Source: Flavobacterium chungbukense (GTDB lineage: Bacteria; Bacteroidota; Bacteroidia; Flavobacteriales; Flavobacteriaceae). Taken from it: a stretch of DNA of 64,000 bases. Of this stretch, positions 57,907-64,000 are shown piece after piece (position 1 is the stretch's first letter; each line of letters starts with the position of its first letter). The stretch lies in assembly GCF_020805785.1 (NCBI RefSeq), contig NZ_JAJGZV010000001.1, forward strand, positions 1,054,001-1,118,000, read 5' to 3'. A program made the translations under genes and the position numbers. The notes under the pieces are model-generated. The model did no database searches. It saw only the letters and a program-made list of their open reading frames with translations, and was not told where the DNA came from.

Positions 57907-59772
57907 ATGATTACTTTCCAAAAAATAAAAACCAACATCATAACCACAGCCACAATCGTATTGGCTTGCACGGCTGTAAATGCACAAAACGATACTGTGC
58001 GTTATGTTGGCAAAACACTTTCCAACATCGATTATCATCACGGACAATTAAGTCCAGCGATTGGAGTTCACGCTACACAAATTATGCGTGCAAGCCGTGA
58101 ACATCCTGAAAAAGCAGATGGTTTTGGATGGACATACAATCACCAGCCGATGATGGCGTATTGGAATAATACTTTTTATCTGCATTATTTGAGTGATCCT
58201 TCTGGCGAACATATTCCACCAAGTCAGACTTTATTAATGACTTCAAAAGACGGTGTAACGTGGACAAAACCAGAAGTGATTTTTCCAATTTATCGAATTC
58301 CAGACGGATGGAAAAAAGAAGGCGTTGAAGGCGTTTCAAAAAACTTAGATGCGATTATGCACCAAAGAATGGGATTTTATACTTCAAAAGACAAAAGACT
58401 TTTTGCTTTAGCGTATTACGGAATCGCAATGGATGAAAAAGACGATCCAAATGACGGAAAAGGAATTGGTCGTGTTATTCGTGAAATCAAGAAAGACGGA
58501 AGTTTTGGCGAAATTTATTTCATTAGATACAACAAAACTTGGGATAAATCGAAATCGAAATTCCCATTTTATACAACATCAAAAGACAAAGGTTTGAAAA
58601 AAGCCTGCGAAGAAATTTTATCAGAACCATTGGTTTTACAGCAATGGGTGGAAGAGGCTGATCGTGACGATGAATTGATTCCGTTGCAGAAACCATATAA
58701 AGCATTTAGTTATTACCATTTGCCAAACGGAAATGTAGTGGGTTTATGGAAACATGCTTTAACTTCAATCAGTAGAGACGGAGGAAAATCTTGGGATTAT
58801 ATGCCATTGCGCGCTCCTGGATTTGTAAACAGCAACGCCAAAATCTGGGGACAAAAAACGTCAGACAATCGTTATGCGACACTGTATAATCCGTCAGAAT
58901 ATCGTTGGCCTTTGGCAATTTCAACAAGCGATGATGGAATGAATTATAGAGATTTATTATTGGTTCACGGAGAAGTAAGTCCGATGCGCTACGGCGGAAA
59001 CTACAAATCAGCAGGCCCTCAATACGTTCGTGGAATTACAGAAAAGAATGGAACTCCCCCAGACGGAAAAATTTGGGTTGGATATAGTGTAAATAAAGAA
59101 GATATTTGGGTAGCTTCGATTCCTGTTCCTGTAACTTCAGAAGTTAAAGAACAAGCAAATGAAGTTTTCAATGCGCTTCCAGATGGAGAAGAATTGAAAT
59201 TATGGAATACGTACGATCTTTCTTGGGCATCAACAAAAATCGAAAAGAAAGCCGATGGTAAAAAATGGCTGACGTTAAGAGATCAGGATTATTTTGATTA
59301 TTCACGTGCCGAAAGAGTAATTCCATTTACAGCAAAATTAGAAGCTGTTTTTATAGTAAAACCAGAACAGAATAATCATGGTTTACTGCAGATTGAATTT
59401 CAAAACAAACAAGGCTTGCCTTCAGTAAGATTGGTTTTTGATAGTGATGGACAATTAAAAGTAAAAACAGGAGCACGTTTTAATACAATCGCCAAATACG
59501 AAGCGAATAAAACATATAAAGTAGTTGTAAAGTTGGATGCTAAAAATCGTTCGTACACCGTAAAAGTAAACGACGAAAAAGAATCAACAAAGATATTTTA
59601 TGCGCCAACAGATGGTTTTGATCGAATTATGTTCCGCACAGGAGAGCAAAGACATACGCCAAATCCTGACACCGAGCCAGATATAGACGATTACGATGAT
59701 CTGCCTCAAACTGGAAAATTAATTCCAGAAGCAGTATTCAATATCGAATCTTTGATTACTAAAAAATTATAA
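57907..59772 (+). CDS. Secreted beta-propeller plus jelly-roll protein, family unrecognised
   Basis: A 621-residue exported protein (signal ending near AVNAQ). Residues about 45-415 look like a sialidase-type propeller: FGWTYNHQPMMAYWNNTFYL, PPSQTLLMTSKDGVTWTKPE and SISRDGGKSWDYMPLRAPG resemble Asp boxes. From about 430 a concanavalin-like jelly roll follows (KLEAVFIVKPEQNNHGLLQI, YKVVVKLDAKNRSYTVKVND). I do not recognise a numbered GH or PL family. Lying between GH43 and GH78, it is a good candidate for an uncharacterised pectin-side-chain enzyme. Confidence 0.6.
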   Translation: MITFQKIKTNIITTATIVLACTAVNAQNDTVRYVGKTLSNIDYHHGQLSPAIGVHATQIMRASREHPEKADGFGWTYNHQPMMAYWNNTFYLHYLSDPSGEHIPPSQTLLMTSKDGVTWTKPEVIFPIYRIPDGWKKEGVEGVSKNLDAIMHQRMGFYTSKDKRLFALAYYGIAMDEKDDPNDGKGIGRVIREIKKDGSFGEIYFIRYNKTWDKSKSKFPFYTTSKDKGLKKACEEILSEPLVLQQWVEEADRDDELIPLQKPYKAFSYYHLPNGNVVGLWKHALTSISRDGGKSWDYMPLRAPGFVNSNAKIWGQKTSDNRYATLYNPSEYRWPLAISTSDDGMNYRDLLLVHGEVSPMRYGGNYKSAGPQYVRGITEKNGTPPDGKIWVGYSVNKEDIWVASIPVPVTSEVKEQANEVFNALPDGEELKLWNTYDLSWASTKIEKKADGKKWLTLRDQDYFDYSRAERVIPFTAKLEAVFIVKPEQNNHGLLQIEFQNKQGLPSVRLVFDSDGQLKVKTGARFNTIAKYEANKTYKVVVKLDAKNRSYTVKVNDEKESTKIFYAPTDGFDRIMFRTGEQRHTPNPDTEPDIDDYDDLPQTGKLIPEAVFNIESLITKKL

Positions 59773-59782
59773 AGAAAAAATA

Positions 59783-59942
59783 GCCACGACCCGAGCGATA
59801 GCGAAAAATCAAAGCAATTCACAAATTATTTTTATAATCGATTCGTAGTTTTTCTCATAAATTAATCGAATTATACTTTCGGTAAAAATTGGAGAAATAA
59901 AAACGCAAAGAATAATTAGAGAAAATTCGTGAATTCGTGGCG
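59783..59942. repeat. Weak inverted spacer repeat before the second GH78
   Basis: GCCACGA (59783) and TCGTGGC (59936-59942) frame the gap; GACCCGAGCGATAGCGAA inside is a word also found at 4568 and 19198. The right arm GTGAATTCGTGG offers a GTG at 59929 that is in frame with the GH78 gene. Confidence 0.6.
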
Positions 59943-59958
59943 ACAAAAAAATATAAAA

Positions 59959-62739
59959 GTGAAGTTTTTTAAAAGCATATTATTAGCCGTTTGTCTTCTA
60001 GGAACTTTAGTTTCTAATGCGCAAGTTCTGCCTGTAAGTTTAACAACAGAAATGGCTGAAAATCCATTAGCAGTGGTTCAGAATCAGCCGAGATTAAGCT
60101 GGCAATTGGTTTCAAAAGAATCCAATGCATCACAGGTCGCTTATTTGATTTTAGTAGCTTCATCAGAAGAAAAATTAAATAATGACGATGGCGATATATG
60201 GAACAGTGGAAGAGTAAATACAGATAAAAATCTCCATATCGTTTACAACGGAAATCCATTAAAAAATGAAACCAAATATTTCTGGAAAGTAAAAGTTTGG
60301 AATCAATCAGGGAAAGTTTCAAAATGGAGTAGAACAGCTTCGTTCAGAACAGCTTCATTAGAATCCGATTTAAATCCTACTTGGATTGGTGCCATTACCA
60401 AAGCCGACAGCCATTTACCGGAAGGAAGAAACTACCATACAGCCACTTTCAACAGAGAAAAAAAGAACTCATTTATCAATGCTTCCGATTCTTTAGCACG
60501 CAGAAGTATTATGCTTCGTAAACCTTTCGAAGTAAAAAAAGAAATCAAAGAAGCTGTAGTTTACATTTCAGGTTTAGGACATTACGAATTGACGATCAAC
60601 GGAAAAAAAGTGGGTAACAGTCAATTTGCGCCATTGTGGACAGATTATGACAAAACGGTTAATTACAATGTTTACGAATTAAGTGCAAAAGAATTTCAGA
60701 AAGGTGACAACGTAATTGGTGTTTTGTTAGGAAACGGAATGTACAACACGCTTGCCGAAAGATATACCAAATTCTTTGTGAGTTTTGGTCCGTCAACTTT
60801 GTTCTTTAAAATGAAAATCAAATATAATGATGGTTCAGAAGAAATTATAAAGTCAGATGGATCTTGGAAATACAGTAAAAGTCCAATTACCTATAACAGT
60901 ATTTTTGGAGGAGAAGATTACAATGCCAATTTAGAACAAAAAGGTTGGAATCGAAAAGGTTTCAAAGATAGAGATTGGAAAAAAGTAGTCGTTCAGGAAG
61001 CGCCAAAAGGAGTTTTAAGACCGCAGACTGCTCCGCCAGTCACTATTCAGAAAAGATACGAAGTTAAAACCGCAAAAGAACTGAAACCGAATTTTTATGT
61101 TTTTGATATGGGACAGAATCTTTCGGGATTTCCAACAATCAAAGTAAAAGGAAAAAAAGGTCAGACGATTCGTGTTTGGGTTGCTGAAGGATTAAATGAA
61201 GAAGGCACAATTGCGCAGGGAAGATCTGGAAAACCGTATTATTATGATTATACTTTAAAAGGAGATGGAACAGAAGAATGGACGCCAAAATTCAGTTTCT
61301 ACGGCTATCAATATGTTCAGATTGAAAACATCAATTATAAACAAGCTAAAAACAAAGAGCTTCCAACTTTGGTTGATTTAAAGTCAAATTTCATTTACAA
61401 TTCGGCTGGAGAAGCAGGAAGTTTTGCCTGTTCGAATGAGATTTTTAACAAAACGCACGAGCTGATAAACAATTCAATTAAAAGTAATTTTCAAAGTGTT
61501 TTTACCGATTGTCCGCAACGTGAAAAGTTAGGATGGCTAGAAGAAATTCAGTTGAATGGTCCGGGTTTAATGTTCAATTATAACTTGCAGACTTTCCTTC
61601 CTGCAACCATGCAGAATATTTCTGATTCCCAAAGAGAAAATGGTTTAATTCCGACAATTGTTCCTGAATATGTCATTTTTGGAGGTGATTTTACCGATTC
61701 TCCAGAATGGGGAGTCACAGGTGTAATTCTGCCTTGGATGTATTATGAATATTACGGAGATGCTTCATTATTAGAGAAATATTTTCCGATAATGAAGAAT
61801 TACGTGGATTATTTAGGAACGAAAGCAACAAACCATATCGTTTCGCACGGATTAGGCGATTGGTACGATTACGGAACGCATCCGGCAGGATATTCTAAAA
61901 ATAGTCCGATTGCGCTTTCGGCGACTTCGCACTATTATTACGGAGCTTATTTAGTGGCAAAAGCATCAAAATTATTGGGTAAAACGGAAGATTTTGAAAA
62001 ATACAATGCATTGGCTTCAGAGATTAAGACCGCTTTCAACAAGGAATTTTTCAACGAAGAGACCAAACAATACGGAACAAGCAGTCAGTTTAGCAATGCC
62101 GTTCCTATATTTATGGATATCGTAGAACCACAGTATAAAGAGGCAGTAATGAAGAATTTATTAGCCGATATCAAAGAAAAAGGAGATCGTTTAACAACGG
62201 GAGATGTTGGAAATCGTTACTTATTCCAGACTTTAGCAAGAAATGGCGAAAACGAAACCATGTACAGAATGCACAATCATTATGATGCGCCGGGTTATGG
62301 TTTTCAGATTAAATTTGGCTTGACCACTTTAACCGAACAATGGGATCCGAGAAAAGGAAATTCGTGGAATCACTTTATGTTAGGGCAGATTGAGGAATGG
62401 TTTTACCAAAGTTTAGCCGGAATTATGTCCGATCCTGAAAAACCGGGTTTCAAACATTTCTTTATTCAGCCGGAAGTAGTTGGCGATATGACTTTCGCGA
62501 AAGCGGACTATCAATCGGTTTACGGGAAAATTGCTTCTTCTTGGGAAAAGAAAGACGGTAAATTTATTTTGACGGTTCAAATTCCGGTAAATACAACAGC
62601 GACAATAAAATTGCCAGTTGCTAAAAATTCAGAAATAAAAATTGATAATAAAAAAGTTAGAGCAGGTTTTGATGAAAAAGCGCAAAAACCTGTTTTGGAA
62701 TTAGGATCTGGAATTTATACAATAGAATGTCAGTTGTAA
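59959..62739 (+). CDS. GH78 alpha-L-rhamnosidase
   Basis: About 926 residues from GTG at 59959, which starts a clean signal peptide (FFKSILLAVCLLGTLVSNAQ) after an A-rich leader; the GTG at 59929 is inside a repeat arm. Domain order is that of full-length GH78: Ig-like (PRLSWQLVSKESNASQVAYL), beta-sandwiches (GLGHYELTINGKKVGNSQFA), then the (alpha/alpha)6 barrel with FTDCPQREKLGWLEE (Asp517, Glu522) and LTEQWDPRKGNSWNHFMLGQ. Longer and only distantly like the 728-residue GH78 upstream, so the two probably cut different rhamnosyl linkages. Confidence 0.92.
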   Translation: MKFFKSILLAVCLLGTLVSNAQVLPVSLTTEMAENPLAVVQNQPRLSWQLVSKESNASQVAYLILVASSEEKLNNDDGDIWNSGRVNTDKNLHIVYNGNPLKNETKYFWKVKVWNQSGKVSKWSRTASFRTASLESDLNPTWIGAITKADSHLPEGRNYHTATFNREKKNSFINASDSLARRSIMLRKPFEVKKEIKEAVVYISGLGHYELTINGKKVGNSQFAPLWTDYDKTVNYNVYELSAKEFQKGDNVIGVLLGNGMYNTLAERYTKFFVSFGPSTLFFKMKIKYNDGSEEIIKSDGSWKYSKSPITYNSIFGGEDYNANLEQKGWNRKGFKDRDWKKVVVQEAPKGVLRPQTAPPVTIQKRYEVKTAKELKPNFYVFDMGQNLSGFPTIKVKGKKGQTIRVWVAEGLNEEGTIAQGRSGKPYYYDYTLKGDGTEEWTPKFSFYGYQYVQIENINYKQAKNKELPTLVDLKSNFIYNSAGEAGSFACSNEIFNKTHELINNSIKSNFQSVFTDCPQREKLGWLEEIQLNGPGLMFNYNLQTFLPATMQNISDSQRENGLIPTIVPEYVIFGGDFTDSPEWGVTGVILPWMYYEYYGDASLLEKYFPIMKNYVDYLGTKATNHIVSHGLGDWYDYGTHPAGYSKNSPIALSATSHYYYGAYLVAKASKLLGKTEDFEKYNALASEIKTAFNKEFFNEETKQYGTSSQFSNAVPIFMDIVEPQYKEAVMKNLLADIKEKGDRLTTGDVGNRYLFQTLARNGENETMYRMHNHYDAPGYGFQIKFGLTTLTEQWDPRKGNSWNHFMLGQIEEWFYQSLAGIMSDPEKPGFKHFFIQPEVVGDMTFAKADYQSVYGKIASSWEKKDGKFILTVQIPVNTTATIKLPVAKNSEIKIDNKKVRAGFDEKAQKPVLELGSGIYTIECQL

Positions 62740-62814
62740 AATGTGAAATGTGATTTGTAAAAATGTTTAATCACTTTTTCCATAAATTAAAAAATAAAAA
62801 TTAATTGCCTACAG

Positions 62815-62929
62815 CTTTAGCTGGAGGTTTGAAATAAGACAAGTCACAGGTATTTAGCCAAATGAAAAAGTTCGACTAGAGCCAATTTTAGAAATCAATT
62901 TGTTTTCCTCCAGCTAAAGCAGGAGGCAA
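62815..62929. repeat. Inverted repeat 'CCTCCAGCTAAAGC' before the last gene
   Basis: TTGCCTACAGCTTTAGCTGG (62815) pairs with the region CCTCCAGCTAAAGC to GGCAA (62907-62929). The CCTCCAG words resemble the hairpin at 14305. Confidence 0.8.
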
Positions 62930-62946
62930 ATCAAAAAAATGTAATA

Positions 62947-64000
62947 ATGAAAAAAATAAAATACATCTTCTTAGTTTCCATTTTTGCTTTGACATTTGCC
63001 AATGCGCAAAGTACTTCTGATACTAATTTTAGAAAACCAGTTTCGGAAACTTTAAAAAAAATCGAAACTACTTTTAAAGTCACAATCAACGATGATAGAG
63101 GTTTATTAAAAGGAAAAGAACTTGACTATGCAGATTGGAGAATTGAACCTGGAAATTTAGCGCTTTCGCTGACCAATATTTTGGCACCGTTTGAATTGAT
63201 GTATTTCAAACAACCCGATGGAACCTACATCATACGCAAGTATGAAAACCATAAAGTTTCGGTAGATAAAGGAAAAGAACGTTTGTTCTATTTAGAAAGC
63301 CTTTATTCAACTAAAGAAGAATGGGAAAAACGTAAAAAGGAGTTAAAAGCTTGTATGATAACCTCATTTGGATTAGAAAAGGCTCCCCCAATGCCAAAAT
63401 CTAAACCACTTTTAACTCCAAAAAGAATTTACAAAGACTACAGTGTCGAAAATATTGCTTTGGAAATTCTCCCTGGTGTTTATGCAACAGGATCGATTTA
63501 CAAACCGTATCCGCTAAATAAAAAAGCAGCTGTTATTATTACTCCTGATGGACATTTCGGAGATGGAAGATATAGAAAAGACGAACAGTATCGTTGTGCA
63601 ATGATGGCTAAAATGGGCGCAATTGTTGTAGGCTATGATTTATTTGCTTGGGGAGAATCTTTATTGCAGTTTCCAGAAGAAACGCATAGAAATAGTATTG
63701 CATCAACCGTTCAATTGCTTACAGGAATTCGTTTATTGGATTATTTAGCAACCGTAAAAAATGCTGATATGTCGAGAGTTGGTGTTACAGGTGGTTCTGG
63801 CGGAGGTTCGCATACCATGTTTTTAGCAGCAATTGATGATCGAGTGAAAGTTTCAGCTCCTGTTGTAATGGTTTCGTCTCACTTTTCAGGCGGTTGTCCA
63901 TGCGAAAGCGGTCGTGGTATTCACTTATGCGGAAACGGAACAAACAATGCCGAAATCTCAGCAATGATGGCTCCAAAGCCACAACTAATTGTTTCTGATG
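62947..64000 (+). CDS. STN-like domain plus alpha/beta-hydrolase esterase, C-terminus beyond window
   Basis: The frame opens at ATG 62947 and runs off the window (351 residues seen). Signal peptide KIKYIFLVSIFALTFANAQ. Residues about 30-105 (VSETLKKIETTFKVTIND, LKGKELDYADWRIEPGNLAL, LMYFKQPDGTYIIRKYE) look like a secretin/TonB short N-terminal domain. From about 150 an alpha/beta-hydrolase follows: AAVIITPDGHFGDGRYRKDE and the nucleophile elbow TGGSGGGSHT with Ser284. It resembles acetylxylan-esterase or CE19-type pectin esterases; the family is not certain without the C-terminus. Confidence 0.7.
   Translation, partial: MKKIKYIFLVSIFALTFANAQSTSDTNFRKPVSETLKKIETTFKVTINDDRGLLKGKELDYADWRIEPGNLALSLTNILAPFELMYFKQPDGTYIIRKYENHKVSVDKGKERLFYLESLYSTKEEWEKRKKELKACMITSFGLEKAPPMPKSKPLLTPKRIYKDYSVENIALEILPGVYATGSIYKPYPLNKKAAVIITPDGHFGDGRYRKDEQYRCAMMAKMGAIVVGYDLFAWGESLLQFPEETHRNSIASTVQLLTGIRLLDYLATVKNADMSRVGVTGGSGGGSHTMFLAAIDDRVKVSAPVVMVSSHFSGGCPCESGRGIHLCGNGTNNAEISAMMAPKPQLIVSD

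Overview
The window looks like a chromosomal stretch from a Flavobacterium-type member of the Bacteroidota. The DNA is AT-rich, there is a SusC/SusD pair, start codons sit behind A-rich leaders without Shine-Dalgarno sequences, several promoters fit the Bacteroidota TTG-N19-TAnnTTTG pattern, and spacers are full of inverted repeats of the kind common in Flavobacterium. No rRNA, tRNA, CRISPR array, insertion sequence or phage gene was seen.

Region 1 (1-6502) is sugar-acid catabolism. A leftward pair (CoA-transferase III and a substrate-binding-like protein without a signal peptide) diverges from four rightward genes: an FAH-family hydrolase, a zinc alcohol dehydrogenase, an SDR resembling L-fucose dehydrogenase and an amidohydrolase-2 lactonase. 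The four fit most of a non-phosphorylative L-fucose/L-rhamnose route to pyruvate and lactate; no sugar-acid dehydratase is visible.

Region 2 (6677-16588) holds a leftward GH28, then a rightward operon: a secreted beta-helix enzyme (GH141-like) whose C-terminus is an L-rhamnose/L-fucose mutarotase-like domain, a Gfo/Idh/MocA oxidoreductase and an SSS sodium symporter. An Fsr-like MFS exporter and a divergent AraC regulator follow.

Region 3 (16927-39368) is a rightward run of secreted enzymes: GH78, two unassigned beta-propellers, GH2, GH106, an SGNH acetylesterase, a DUF5703/GH95-like protein, a multidomain pectate lyase, GH127 and a CE8 pectin methylesterase.

Region 4 (40060-64000) starts with SusC/SusD, followed by two PL1-type lyases around a DUF3826 protein, a beta-helix plus DUF6298 fusion, a GH140 apiosidase, GH28, GH43, an unassigned propeller/jelly-roll protein, a second GH78 and a truncated STN-like plus alpha/beta-hydrolase gene.

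Together these form a pectin utilisation locus. The apiosidase, both rhamnosidase families, GH127 and the GH141-like protein point to rhamnogalacturonan-II side chains, while the PL1s, GH28s and CE8 attack homogalacturonan. Released fucose or rhamnose would plausibly be anomerised by the fused mutarotase, imported by the symporter and burned by the region 1 pathway.

The strongest unexpected signal is regulatory. Three promoters (8863 operon, 16927 GH78, 40060 susC) each carry two CAGG half-sites exactly 10 bp apart, ending exactly 23 bp before the TA of a -7 box. Separately, a LacI-type palindrome overlaps the inferred start of the GH28 promoter and recurs upstream of susC. No LacI or hybrid two-component gene lies in the window.
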